Shown: positions 22,483-33,629, numbered from the stretch's first letter. The stretch is 64,000 bases of DNA from Doryteuthis pealeii (GCA_023376005.1 CM042157.1:55757287-55821286), one strand, 5' to 3'. Program-made: numbers and translations. Notes: a model not told the origin generated them from the sequence alone.

Positions 22483-23119
22483 GTCAGTCATGGGCAGACT
22501 GTGGCTAGTGGACTACATGTGACTCCTGGTGCTTCTTGACTCACCCATTTAATTTCACAAGGAAAATTTGTATTGTCAAATGAATAAATTAGAAACCAAT
22601 CTTAGTACTTTTATGTACATTTTATCACATATTTTTATATCAATGTTAGCTTTCAATTTAAAAGTGACAAATAAAATTATTTGACAGATTGTTAAATCTG
22701 CATTCATAATTTAAAGAAAATAGTTTTAATAAAATTTTGATTCACGAATTATAAAAATATTCAATTTTTTTTCTTTGATACACTGATCGTATTCATATTG
22801 AATACATTGTTTTTTTAAGTATTCAATTTTTTCTATTAATTATTCCATAATGTATCACAGTAGTGGCATTTTGATATCAGTGATGTGATATACCAAGACT
22901 TCAATTTTTTATAGAACAGATAGTTTTACCAAAGAGAAAAAAGAAAGAAATCTTTTCCCTATTTCTAAGTCAGAAGCTTATATGTATAGCTTTCTGTAGT
23001 GAAAATGGTTGAGGAACCTCCAACAACAAATTAAATTGAATTATTTTTAATAGTGTGGCCACCTGATGATGAACCATGTCTCATGTGGCCTGATTCTCAA
23101 AAAACATTGCTCATGCCTA
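22483..23119. mobile_element. hAT-like non-autonomous element
   Basis: The left end reads 'tcatgggcagactgtggc' and 'actacatgtgactcctgg'. The right end, reverse-complemented, reads 'gtaggcatgagcaatgtttt', 'gagaatcaggccacatgag'. Both follow the pattern of hAT ends (a GGGCAAAC-type start, then a GGCCACATG-type block; established knowledge). CTTTAG flanks the element on both sides (22477-22482 and 23120-23125). The TIRs are diverged and the interior is AT-rich with no transposase. Confidence 0.5.
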
Positions 23120-23132
23120 CTTTAGATTATTA

Positions 23133-23724
23133 TGTATTGAGCTATGGAATAATAAAGTATTATGATTAATACCTTTTTTTTGTTTCTACTGTTTAAAAAC
23201 GTGTCTTCAATTTTATTTGCTTAGAATCTGCTAGATATGAATTATGATCATTCAGTTACCATAGTGATAGTGTTATAGAAATACTTCTGAATAGGTATGA
23301 TACATTTTGAACTGATATCTGTTTTCATATCTTGCCTATGGCCATAATGTATAGGTCCCATTAACCTTTTGATCACCAAAGTAACAACATGCCAATTCAG
23401 AAAGAAATAGATGACCTTTTAATAATACCAAACTCTTGAAGTTAAAACCAATATTGCTTGGGGAATAAATTTTATTGCAATATTCTTTATCATTTAACAT
23501 AATCTTTGATTATTACATTATTTTATTTTTGATCTCCATTTCTTCATCATCTAAAAATAAAAGGTTATTCTCTCATTAGATAATAATATTTCCATCTCAT
23601 TTAAGGGTTTATATCTAATTAGATTCATTAGGGTAAAAAGAACATCTATTAGACATAGTCTATTTTTTATATGTTTACAGTTTGGCTATATGCATATGCC
23701 TTAAGGAATTACCTTGTTGGGTAT
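23133..23724. other. AT-rich unannotated stretch
   Basis: Nothing recognisable. Confidence 0.5.
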
Positions 23725-24035
23725 TAGTCCTGTTGACAGGGCTTAGAATAACTGTGACTGTATCACCTGAAGAGGGATAAGACATTCCCCAAGGTATGTC
23801 CTGGGTATGATATGAAACGGCATCTGGGGATGAGGCTCCAGTTCTGGAACTCAGGGTCTTATGAGAGTTTACCTTCATTGTCATTACTCTCAGATCCTCT
23901 CTGACCTTGAGTGGTAGTACCTGTTAGGATCCTGTATATTGGTCAAAGAGATCTGTTTGAAAATTATTAGTATTAGATAGGAATACTTGATATGATATAA
24001 CTGAGTATAAAAAAGTCAAACTATGCAAATGTAAA
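23725..24035 (+). mobile_element. C-family element, 5' half with one internal unit
   Basis: 'gacagggcttagaata', 'gtgactgtatcacctga', 'ggtatgtcctgggtatga', 'gatgaggctccagttctgga', 'cattgtcattactctcagatcc', 'gtagtacctgttagg', 'ggtcaaagagatctg', then one array unit (ATTAGTATTAGATAGGAATA). It lacks the (AATC)n tail and is followed directly by an F element. Confidence 0.75.
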
Positions 24036-24051
24036 TATATATTGAGATGAA

Positions 24052-24360
24052 GGTTGAGTTAATACAGTTCTAAGTGACAATCACCTGTAAGTTGCAGATT
24101 CAATCTTGACCATGGGTGATAATAACATAGAATACTTAACACTTTACACTTGTATCCAGTCATGGTTAATGGAATGTGAACAGTCTACCCTGGTGGATTG
24201 AATAAAGGGTTCGGTTCAAAGTTTTGTGAAATCTCTGATTAAGTCAAGAAGATTCCTGAGTTTGATGAGAAGGCTGGAGGCCACTTTGGCCTAGACATTG
24301 TGTATATAACAGTAAAGATGAGGACAACAGTCTGAAAAATCCAAGTGATCATTTTTTAAA
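24052..24360 (+). mobile_element. F-family SINE-like element, longest copy
   Basis: 'gttgagttaatacagttct', 'cagattcaatcttgacc' (B-box-like), 'aataacatagaatacttaac', 'cagtcatggttaatggaa', 'gtctaccctggtgg', 'attgaataaagggttcggttc', 'gtgtatataacagtaaagatg', 'acaacagtctgaaaaatcc'. The best template for F in this window. Confidence 0.75.
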
Positions 24361-24418
24361 AGAATAAAAACTTGTACATTTATTATGAAGTGAATTGATA
24401 TTTTCAAGCAAATTTGAT

Positions 24419-24419
<1 letters not shown>

Positions 24420-24489
<70 letters not shown>
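24420..24489. repeat. (CA)n(TA)n compound microsatellite
   Basis: A short CA tract followed by a long TA tract. Frames through it encode Tyr-Ile or Cys-Val repeats and are not genes. Confidence 0.98.
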
Positions 24490-24492
<3 letters not shown>

Positions 24493-24639
24493 TCATATTA
24501 CAGAAGAAGGCCATTCCTTCAATCCTGCAAAAAGTGCCTGTGGGAACACATGTGGCTCCTTCACCCTTGCAAAACCTGTGACACATGACAAGTAAAAGAA
24601 CTGTCTTTGGCATTGACATTAACCACTTTCATTCTTATA

Positions 24640-25330
24640 TAGCTTATAAAACCTGCTGCAGACCCACATATTTTGTCATAGAATTGCCTCAAATTGCCTG
24701 TAGACTGCTGAGAAAAGAGATGTGCATAATCAGCCTGCTATTATTTGCTATCATGATTTTTAAAACCATTATCTATCTATTTGGTTTTGGGTTGATTTCG
24801 TAAAACATTAAAGAGTGTTGTCCTCCTGGAAGATATTTCCATCAGGATTAAATATTATTAATATAATAATCAACAACACAGAATATCCTGATATTTTTTA
24901 AACATTTAATTTCTTTTTCTCTACCTGATTAGCCATAAAAGCTCTTTGGCTGAAAAAGCACTATATCAAACTATTTTCCCATACTGACATAGACAATTAG
25001 GATGACATTTTTTTTTTACTGGATCTTCAAGACATCTTTGAGAAGCATTGCTGGCCAACCAAATTTGACATTCATCATTAAAGATCAATTGAGGAAACCC
25101 TGTCTTTGTATTTGTAGCACTGGACTAAGTGGCACATCTCTTGACATTTTTGGTTCTTAAGAGGCTTTTTTTGGCATCTCTTGATTGAAAATTCTATTCA
25201 GACAAAATTTCTATGTACTCTTCACTTAGACATGTAATTGATATTGACAGTTTTAAATCCCTTGGCTAATTGGATTATAGTTTTCTTCTTGTTACTTAAA
25301 ATTTATCTTATAATTCTTTTGTTTTATCTT
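24640..25330 (-). pseudogene. Tc1-type transposase relic
   Basis: On the minus strand one frame gives KKSLLRTKNVKR, then a stop, then LIFNDECQIWLASN (about 25040-25090). This is the region before and around the first catalytic Asp in Tc1-like DDE transposases. Further downstream, around 24815-24835, it reads DGNIFQEDNT, the expected second Asp block. Near 24670-24710 it reads SQQSTGNLRQFYDKI, a decayed version of the third catalytic block. The order and spacing fit the family. Several stops and frame changes occur. An N-terminal helix-turn-helix part could lie toward 25560 but is not clear. Confidence 0.6.
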
Positions 25331-25588
25331 ACCATAGTGGATTCTGAAAACTTTGTCTTATAATTCTCTCTCAAATCTTTGACCAATTCTCTTCAAAACA
25401 GTCAAATAAGGATTCTCTCTATTCACAGATGTTCTAGGATTCCTTAATGTCATGCTAGATTGTCAAAGACTTGCAATGCAATTTTTAGCAGCTGTTAGTA
25501 TGGAATCTTGGGAATTATAGTGTTGAAAAACAAAAAGCATATCCTAGATATGCTTATTAATATCAAATAGTACCTGCTAGCACCAATG

Positions 25589-25589
<1 letters not shown>
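25331..25589. other. Possible N-terminal extension of the Tc1 relic
   Basis: The minus strand has broken frames with no clear motif. The position is right for the DNA-binding half of the transposase, but sequence support is weak. Confidence 0.2.

Positions 25590-25619
<30 letters not shown>
25590..25619. repeat. (TA)n microsatellite
   Basis: A pure TA tract followed by a few AC repeats. Confidence 0.97.
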
Positions 25620-25624
<5 letters not shown>

Positions 25625-26385
25625 CACACAAGTTGTCTGCAAAATCCTGTGATCTTTTATCTAGTAGTAGTAGTAATAGAAATATAACATAATTCCTTTT
25701 TTTAGTTGCAAACCCTTACTTTTTTTGAAATATTGTTTAGAGAGAGAAAGAGAGGGTGAACAAGTGTTGAGATATATCTTTTTCAGATCATCTAGATAGA
25801 ATAAGAGACAAACTTTTTTTTGTTTTTTCAAATTTCTTAAATTTTCTAATAAGCTCCAAAAATAGTTATATTGAATCACTTCATATGTTTAGAACAATAG
25901 GAATTTAAAAGGAATGCCATCTTTTTCTTGGAATGCTTTACTGATCACTTTATACAGATATTCCATTGTTAAACCCACATCAGTACATAATGTTTACTCA
26001 CTTAAGCAGATGATTAGTGATCGGCACTTTCATTAAATCATGTTGTGTCACTATATACGAGACTTGTCCTTTGATCATGCCATCTATAACTTACTTTGAT
26101 CTAGCCATGTTGCTGAGTATATTACAATCATCTTTACTTATTTGTTTTTGAATTAGCTTGAAAGCCAAGAAGTAAAGCAGTTGAAAACCCATTCAGTGAT
26201 TTCTCTCTTGCTACCTTAGTGAACCTATTACTCTGCCATGAGTATCACTCAAATATCTTTCAAATGAAATACTATAGTAAAAACTTTCCTATGTAATCCT
26301 ATAGTAAATTATATGATCATTACTGCCAAAAGGTGTGTTACCTTGCCGAACCTATTACTCTGCCATAATGTACAAAATTAAGTTT
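25620..26385. other. Unannotated stretch with a 19-bp direct repeat
   Basis: GAACCTATTACTCTGCCAT occurs near 26221 and again near 26348, 127 bp apart. No gene was recognised; a minus frame at 25661-25879 is low-complexity. Confidence 0.4.
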
Positions 26386-26606
26386 TTGTTGCTTAACTGT
26401 ATTAACTCAACCCTTTTACCCATTGCATCATGTATCCAACTGGAACAGTATACCCCCATGAATTGAATAAGGGGTTTGTTCAAACTTCTGTGAAGACTCC
26501 TGAGTTCGATAAGAAATACTTGAAGGCTGGAGGGCACATCGGCTGAAACATTGTGTATATAACAATAAAAATGAGAACAATAGTCCGAATAATCCAAATT
26601 ATCAAG
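26386..26606 (+). mobile_element. F-family SINE-like element, 3' two-thirds
   Basis: Follows F from 'cccattgcatcatgtatcc' through 'gaataaggggtttgttc', 'gaaggctggagggcacatc', 'gtgtatataacaataaaaatg' to 'ccaaattatcaagcctc'. Its last 56 bases are one arm of a perfect inverted repeat. Confidence 0.75.
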
Positions 26607-26679
26607 CCTCATTCTTTTAGAATCTTGATAATTTGGATTATTCGGACTATTGTTCTCATTTTTATTGTTATATACACAA
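26551..26679. repeat. Perfect 56-bp inverted repeat at the end of F
   Basis: 26551-26606 and 26624-26679 are exact reverse complements by my base-by-base comparison, with a 17-nt loop. The right arm is a second copy of the F 3' end in opposite orientation. Such identity points to a recent foldback event in an otherwise diverged neighbourhood. Confidence 0.95.
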
Positions 26680-26694
26680 TCCAGAGAAATAGAA

Positions 26695-26965
26695 CATAAG
26701 TTTGTATTTACCCAACCCCTCTGCCATGAGCATGATGTAACACAGGGTTACTTTTAATTCAAAGTCTTCCTTATTCTAGACTGGTTTCCTTACCAAGAAT
26801 AAAGAACCCAATAGGCTCTATTTACCCATGGCTGAGGGGAGAAGGGATGGATTCATGCCTTTTCTAAGGGCATTAGCATAAAATAAAATGCAAACAGCTT
26901 TGTTCATGATTTGAACCTGGGTCACTGATCCCATTTCCATCAATGATAACTGTTACATTAAGGCC
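26695..26965 (-). mobile_element. A-family SINE, full layout
   Basis: In + orientation: 'tttacccaacccctctgccatg' split as tail, 'tccttattctagactgg', 'aggctctatttacccatgg', 'ggatggattcatgccttt', 'aaatgcaaacagctttgttc', 'tttgaacctgggtcactg', 'gataactgttacat'. Confidence 0.85.
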
Positions 26966-26966
26966 A

Positions 26967-27045
26967 TAAAGTATGAAGCACCTATTTAGACTTGAACTCA
27001 CTAGCAATTCACTAACCATTACACAATGCGAGGTGCCCTTATATA
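26967..27045 (-). mobile_element. H-family SINE, head part
   Basis: In + orientation 'tatgaagcacct', 'cttgaactcactagcaa', 'ctaaccattacacaatgcg', 'aggtgccctt', the complement of the H tRNA-like head. It is immediately downstream of the A copy in the same orientation. Confidence 0.65.
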
Positions 27046-27713
27046 TTAAGTTTAGATTTAGTGTAGCCTCCAAGTATTGGACACCTAGTGAGAATACAAC
27101 TTATTAGTAATTTATCTGTTGGACTAGTTAGATAACTATTATACAACAGTTAGGTCCCAAGAGGAGTAGGATAGTTATGATAAAATATCAATATATTTTT
27201 CAGTTGTATGCTTTAAGGAAAAAGTGAGAAGAGCAAAAGCAGATATAGTTTTCTTGCATAGTCTTTGATCTCTATTTTCTTTTTATTGTTTTCCTTTAGG
27301 GCTACACTTTTGTGGTGACTATTTGATAGAATTCTACTTTGGGTGTTATGTATAATAAAACTGGAATAAGACAATTTTGCATATTTTTTCAACTTTTCTG
27401 TTGAAGGTTAAACCATTAACAGGAGCAGCTTGTTATTAATATGATGGTAACTTTAACCCATTAACTGCTCACCCTTTATACAAACAAGAGAAGATTTATT
27501 GAACATTGTGTGTGGTTTACAGGCTACAGGAACCACATATACAGTAGCTGATCTCAGATGGGTTGAATACTTTGTAGCATTTTGCAAAATCAAGCTCTAC
27601 TACCAGTTGTCCAAATTCAGCCACTAAGGTATTAACAGTGAATGGTGGTAGTGACCTAACTTCACTAAGTAATTTAGAATAAACTGCTATCAAAAAACAT
27701 TTTTGAATAATCT
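27046..27713. other. Unannotated stretch
   Basis: No gene was recognised. 27420-27660 is less AT-rich, with repeated AACCCATTAACTG-like motifs, possibly an old TTAA element, but no matched ends were found. Confidence 0.4.
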
Positions 27714-27835
27714 ATTTCTAATGGGTAGTGTGGTTGATACCATTTCTAATGGTAGTGTGGTTGATACCATTTTTAATGGGTAGTGTGGTTGATACCATTT
27801 TTAATGGGTAGTGTGATCTATAACATTTTCTAAAT
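27714..27835. repeat. Minisatellite, about 28-bp unit, four copies
   Basis: The unit is TAATGGGTAGTGTGGTTGAT then ACCATTTT. Three copies are close to identical (one lacks a G) and the fourth drifts. Confidence 0.93.
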
Positions 27836-28439
27836 AGACACTTTAACATTCATTATTTAACACATTGAATGAGCAAATACATCAAATACTTCATGATCTG
27901 TATTCACTTATCAGAAGCAAAAGCCTTTTTTATATTTTATTATTTCTAATAGAATTTTGTATGTCAAAATAAAGGAAATCAAATCTGATAATGTTTAAGA
28001 TTTTTTAGTCCATTCAAAGTGCTAAAAAGATTTTGAAAATCCTGTAAAGTGATGTGTATATGCTAATGAAATTTGCAAGTAGAATTTCATCTCAAGGTTA
28101 TTGAAGAAATACTTGATGTATTTGTTATCATCAATTGTGATCTCATTAGTAAATCCTTCTTTTACTATTAGATGATAAATCTAAGCTTCATTTATTACTT
28201 TCAGTAAAAATATTCATAGTTCTTCATCCATAATACTTGCTTCATCATGTTGAAGAAAGAAAAAAAAAAAGACTGAAATAATCCCCTCAGACTAACATCT
28301 GGACACTGATTCTTTGAAGAAATAGGGGCCTATTTTGATGTCCTGACTCACAAATTAAACTGAGTTGCCATTAATCATAAAAATCAGACATTTTTATCAT
28401 TAGCATTGGGTTTATAGCTATATATGTGTTGCATAAATT
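27836..28439. other. AT-rich unannotated stretch
   Basis: Nothing recognisable apart from an A-run at 28258-28270. Confidence 0.5.
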
Positions 28440-28812
28440 TCAGCAGGGCTTAGAATATACTGACTGCATCCCTTGCAGAATAGTAAAGCCATACACTCCA
28501 GATGTGTCCTGAGTATGACACTAGAATGCATATGATGGTAAGGCTCCAGTTCTACGTCTCTTCTTCATTGCCTTTATTTCTAAGTACACTCTAACCCTGA
28601 GTTGTAGTACCTGTTAGGGTTCCATTTCTGGGTCAAATACATATATTTAAAAATGATTTGTATTCAATTGGACCAATGTTTAAAATAAAACTCTTAAACA
28701 ACAAAACAAAAAATGTAAATATAAAGTAAAATGAATGCAATTCTCCAACCTCTGGGCATAAAATAACCCTGTATGGGTAACCTACCATTAAAACCAATCA
28801 ATCATTCAATTT
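28440..28812 (+). mobile_element. C-family element, near complete
   Basis: Full order: 'cagcagggcttagaatatac', 'gcatcccttgcaga', 'tgtcctgagtatgacac', 'aaggctccagttct', 'gtagtacctgttagggttcc', 'gggtcaaatac', a single short array unit, 'ctcttaaacaacaaaac', 'gggcataaaataaccc', then (ATCA)n. Only one array unit is present, against many at 50.9 kb. Confidence 0.8.
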
Positions 28813-29524
28813 GTAACTTATCAACATAGTGTAATATTTGAAGAAGAAAAAAAAAAAAAAAAACATTGTGACGGTCTAGTAGTGTAAACACATCTATATA
28901 TGAGTATTTGTTAAAAGTGCTATAATTAATTGCAAAAAAGAGAGAGACTGTGTTCTTTTAACTGATTAGTTGATGTGTTTATTCCAAGTGTACCTTTATA
29001 TGAAGCACCACTGTCTGTTAGAAGATCCATCTACATGTCAGATAGATCTTAAAATACAGAACAGCATGTATATACTTTCTTGACATATCATTAGTGACAT
29101 TTTCTTTTCATTTCATCTAAACTTTGAGCTTTTCTTCCTGTGGGGTATTTTGTATTGATTTCAAAAAGAAAAAGAAAAAAAAAAAAACAAGTTCTTTCTC
29201 ATTGGTACATGTGTAGAGTTACAACTTATTGACTAAGACTAGTATGAGGGTAGACTGGTTTTCTATGCTACATTATGTATGAAAAAAAATTCCTACTGAG
29301 TTTAACATATTTTCCTTTCTCAGTATTAGACTAAAGCTGCTAGAAATACACTCATCTTTAATATGACTGTTATTTTAACTGGAATAAAACTGACAAAGCT
29401 TTTATAAAGATCTTCTTTTGGGTTATTTTCAGTGAAGTACTTGAATTATTTCTTAATCATTTAAATATGCTGTTCATGTAATAAATATGATTGCACAATT
29501 TCTGTATAGATGCCTACTGATAAG
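28813..29524. other. AT-rich unannotated stretch with A-runs
   Basis: A-runs at 28843-28863 and 29167-29187. No gene or family was recognised. Confidence 0.5.
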
Positions 29525-29790
29525 GTGCTTGTGGTGTAATGGTTATCATCATAGGAGTTTAAATCCTGGATGAAGCTGTTTGTAATTCACAGAGCACTAA
29601 TATCCTTGGGAAAGGTATGAATCCAACTATCATCTCTCCAGCTATGGGCAAATAGTAATCTTGGTATGGCAACTGCTCTAGGAGAAGGAAAGTTCAGAAT
29701 TCAAACTTGTTAAATTCAAAGTTGACCTTGTATCACATCCTACTTGTGTGAGGGGGTTGAGTGAAATACATATAGATAAATCTACTAAAT
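29525..29790 (+). mobile_element. A-family SINE, full length
   Basis: Plus-strand reference: A-box-like 'gtggtgtaatggttatcatc', B-box-like 'gagtttaaatcctgg', 'gcactaatatccttggg', 'ggtatgaatccaactatc', 'ccagctatgggcaaatag', 'tctaggagaaggaaa', tail 'cttgtatcacatcctacttg', 'gggttgagtgaaatacat'. The head begins GGTGCTTGTGG. Confidence 0.85.
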
Positions 29791-29915
29791 AAAAATTAAC
29801 TAGGCTATTTCAGTGAAGCACTTGTATACATATATGCATTGAAATTTATAAGCCTAAAGCTAAGCTAAATGTTAGTAGAAATCCTCATTTTAAGTAAACT
29901 ATTTGGTCCAATCAT

Positions 29916-29918
<3 letters not shown>

Positions 29919-29982
<64 letters not shown>
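29919..29982. repeat. (GT)n(TA)n compound microsatellite
   Basis: A GT tract runs into a TA tract. The apparent 124-codon frame starting at 29916 begins with Cys-Val/Tyr-Ile repeats and is not supported as a gene. Confidence 0.98.
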
Positions 29983-29985
<3 letters not shown>

Positions 29986-30614
29986 GTATTGACCGTACAT
30001 CCATATGGCAAATAGAGCAATCTTTTGCTCATATGACTAAGATCAAGGTTACATTTTTGGTATGCGCTAACATTATAATTGATCTGTATTTAACATTGTG
30101 TCTTTATTATTACAGATTAATTATCTATCATCATGAGAGATATCTTTGTTTTTTTGTTTTTTTATTGTTTTTTTCTGGTAGTGTAATTAGGAATAGTCCA
30201 AATTTTGAACTGGAAATCAGAGCTTTCTATTTTGTTACTGCTGAGATAGTAAAGCTCATTGGTATCTCTACATTGGAAGCAAAAATCTAATTCAGGAAAA
30301 AAAATTCATATCAGTAACGAGAATGACTTAAGAATAGGAAAGTGCCATTTGTTTATGGTACATGTATTTCTTTTCACATGCACATACGCGTGAACTAAAG
30401 TGATAAGACAAATAGGAATATTTTTTTGTTATTTATGTTTTGATTATTCTCAACACTAGTGCTGAGCTTAGATCATTGTCTGAAAAAAAGTTTTTGTGAA
30501 AGAAAAGTTTATTTAGAAAATTTTTAAAAGAGTTGATATGTGTTAAGAGAAGTGATAAAAAATGAACTGGTGACAATAGCATATCCATTCATTGAATGCT
30601 AATTGTTTTTTGGT

Positions 30615-30667
<53 letters not shown>

Positions 30668-30954
30668 GGTGTCAGTTTACTTAGTAAGATATCAGTTTTA
30701 TTGCTGCAAGTTTCCTGAATTTTTTGAATAAAAGTTTTCAACTGTTGATGTACTGACCAAGGATCAAAATTACCTCCACTCCTATTAAAGGGTTCTGGTT
30801 ACAGTTGTCTTTTTTAGATATATAATTTTGACCATACACACACACACACACAGACATTTTTTTCTATCATTATTTCTTAACATAAGTATGATGTTCCTTC
30901 AGATATTTTCCTTTAAAATATGAATAATAATCAAACACGTTTGCTCACACTGTG
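29983..30954. other. Unannotated stretch with microsatellites
   Basis: (GT)n(TA)n at 30614-30662 and (CA)n at 30835-30852. No coding signal was recognised. Confidence 0.5.
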
Positions 30955-31203
30955 GGCTTAGAATTCACTGTATCCTTTGCACAGGGCTCTCGTGAGTATG
31001 ACACTAAATTGGATCTCTGGAAGTGTAGAGTTCCCCTTTATTGCCATTACCCTCAGATCCACTCTGACCCAGAGTGGTGCAAAAGAAACCCTCTTAAGAA
31101 ACAACTACAAAAAATGTGAATGTATAATGAACGTGATTCTCTAATCTCTTGTCATAAAGTAATCCCAGACAGGTTGACATGTTGTTAAATTCAATCAATC
31201 ACA
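30955..31203 (+). mobile_element. C-family element lacking the internal array
   Basis: 'gtgggcttagaattcactg', 'cgtgagtatgacac', 'cattaccctcagatccactc', 'acccagagtggtgcaaaag' joined directly to 'ctcttaagaaacaactac', 'caggttgacatgttgt' and (AATC)n. The array segment present in other copies is deleted. Confidence 0.75.
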
Positions 31204-31976
31204 TGCTTTAAAATGTCATTCTTTTTTTCAAACATCTTAATGCATATGTTTTAATATTATTCAGGAAATGAGGAAATCATAAACATGGAGAAAAAAGTCA
31301 GAAAAATTATAAATCTGAAGATATATATCTAAGTTTTAAAAGAATTCTTTTATGAATATTAGATGCTTACATTTCTAATCTTGGAATTGGCTAGAAAAAG
31401 CAAATTAACCTTTTAACAGTTCTGCTCTGTTTTGTTTTTTTGTTTTTTTAACAATCTTTGCTTATGCAATATTTTCTTTCTTTTCTTTTTGTTCCTTTCT
31501 TTTTCTTTTTTTTTTCAAAATTTTTGCCTATTGATATGCTTTTTACAGCTATTACTAACATTTTCTAAAACTTTTATTTGTGTTTTTTTTTATTTTTTTG
31601 TTTTTGTTTTACTAAAGCAAAAAATTATAAATTCAGAAAAATATTAAAAGTATGATTATATATAAAATTTCAATGTTTAAAGTTCATGTATTCTTATCTG
31701 CGAACAGTAATCGTTAATCCATAAATGTAGTGAACAAAAACTATGAGAGAATTTTTAAATGAATTAATTTTAGATTATTTTTAAAAGTCAATTTTTTGCT
31801 TAAGCATTATTTAATTCTGTCATTAGTTTCTCTTAAGAATTTCTGTTCAGAATTAATGTTTCTTCTTTTTTACATTATATTTTTCTGGGCATGTCCATTT
31901 CTTTGCTACTATCGACCATTTACAATAAAATAAGAAAGTATTACAGGTCATATAGTCATGGTTTAAAAGCATAGTA
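31204..31976. other. T-rich unannotated stretch
   Basis: 31425-31615 (+) is strongly T-rich and gives a Phe-rich frame that is not supported as a gene. Confidence 0.5.
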
Positions 31977-32154
31977 AGGGTAACCTAAAAACAAAATTTT
32001 TAGACCTTTTCACAATGCAAGTATCATTAGGGAATTAGAAAAGTTTTGGTAAACAGGCCAAAGTCTGGCCCATTTACCAAAATTTGTCTCATTCCCCAAT
32101 GATACCTGCATTGGAAAAATAAGGTCTTAAAATGTTCAGTTTTAGGTTACCCTT
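31977..32154. mobile_element. M-family hairpin element
   Basis: Two arms of about 80 bp meet with almost no loop: AGGGTAACCTAAAA at the left is mirrored by TTTTAGGTTACCCT at the right, and the centre is 'ggccaaagtctggccc'. The arms are diverged by scattered substitutions. A half copy lies at 19262-19372. Confidence 0.85.
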
Positions 32155-32627
32155 TCCACACTTAACCTAGACTAATAGTTTTTTTTCTCTTCTCTAGTTG
32201 ATTTATTTGTAACTGAATTTTTAAAAAATTCCATCAATAAATCTTCATGATGCTTGACTAGACTCTAAAATATTATTAGGGTAATAATATTCTGTGCATA
32301 TTTTCCAAGCTATGTGAGTGGCATTTGTAACAGAGTTTTGTACACCTATAAGAATCGTAATGTATTTTCCTATGCTAATGGCAATACATGTCAAGGGTTA
32401 GCAGATAATTCTCATTGTACTTACAATATTGACTGATATAAAGAAAGCGTTCATTCTGTATACATTACTAGTTTTTTGTTTTTTGTTGCTCTTTTGCAGT
32501 TTTAGGTCTGAATAAGTGCCAAACAGTAACTCTGAGATTGCCAGTGGATAACATAAGTGCTATAGAAAACAGTAGCAAGTGTTTGCAAATGATTTATTTA
32601 TTTGTGATATTATTGCAGAAGTATATA
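32155..32627. other. Unannotated stretch with a weak exon candidate
   Basis: At 32481-32500 a T-rich tract ends in TTTTGCAG, and the next ~75 bases hold an open frame reading LGLNKCQTVTLRLPVDNIS and beyond, with a less AT-biased composition. No donor site is convincing and no homology is recognised, so this remains only a candidate. Confidence 0.15.
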
Positions 32628-32962
32628 GTTATTTACTAAACTTAGCTTAGATGGGGTACCCAGTGAGATTCATACTCACTAACAATAGTCTGCTAATCTA
32701 GCTTGCTAACCATTACTCCATCTGAGGTTCTCATGTCCTCTTTTTGTAGTTATTTACTAAACTTAGCTTAGATGTGGCACTGAGTCAGACGTATGGGGCA
32801 CCCAGTAAGAATTGAACTCCCTAACAATGGTTTGCTAATCTAGCTTAATAACCATTGCATTATGTATATTGCCCTGAAAAAATGTATGGGGCATCCAGTG
32901 GCTTCAGTAGCAATAGCTCTATGAGACTAACTAGCTAACCACTATACCACAACTGGATGTCC
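32628..32962 (-). mobile_element. Three tandem H-family SINE fragments
   Basis: Three H heads lie in a row (about 32640-32730, 32750-32870 and 32880-32962), all on the minus strand. Each contains the 'taaccatt' or 'taaccact' A-box complement and a 'gcacccagt'/'gcatccagt' block. The first two are preceded by the same 'tagttatttactaaactta' sequence, so they look like a local tandem duplication rather than independent insertions. Confidence 0.7.
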
Positions 32963-33379
32963 ATTGTTGAAATATATATGACTCAAAGACTCTTGAAAGT
33001 GTTCACTTATGATTCTAAACAAAAATATTAATAAAATTATAAAATAAAGAAAATTAAAAAAAGGCAATCATTGTGAGAGGTGGTATTCTAAGCTGAATCG
33101 AGCATTAATCTCAGAAACTAAGTAATATGGTAAAAACCGGTTTGACAATGCCAACAATGGTACTTTTAATTTTTATATTATATACACATCTCTTACCTCT
33201 TCAATTGAATGGTTGTTTCTTAAATAATTGTGAAATTCAGTCATAAACAATTTTTCTTTTATCTATATTATATAAATATCACAACTTATCCAAGTATATG
33301 AATGAACCAAATTCTTGAACATGAAATTGCATAGTTCAAGTGGATATGGAGGTGCCTGCTACAAACTTTTCTCAATTAT
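32963..33379. other. AT-rich unannotated stretch
   Basis: Nothing recognisable. Confidence 0.5.

Positions 33380-33428
<49 letters not shown>
33380..33428. repeat. (TA)n microsatellite
   Basis: A pure TA tract. Confidence 0.98.
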
Positions 33429-33431
<3 letters not shown>

Positions 33432-33629
33432 ATTCTCATATCCTAAGTATAACTATCTATATGAATATTTTATAGGACTTTATTATTTACTGGCTGATAG
33501 GGTTATTGCATAGTTTATCACAATTATGATTTTATTATTTATATTTCAATTATAGTTTTCTATTATATTTCATTTCTACTAGTTTTGATTATCTTATTAC
33601 CAGCATTTTCCTCTAAACATATTAAAAAT

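Noticed and set aside
24395..24619. Open frames on both strands near 24.4-24.6 kb
   Set aside because: Both are dominated by the (CA)n(TA)n microsatellite.
29916..30290. 124-codon open frame on the + strand
   Set aside because: Its first third translates a (GT)n(TA)n microsatellite (Cys-Val and Tyr-Ile repeats) and the rest has no recognisable domain.
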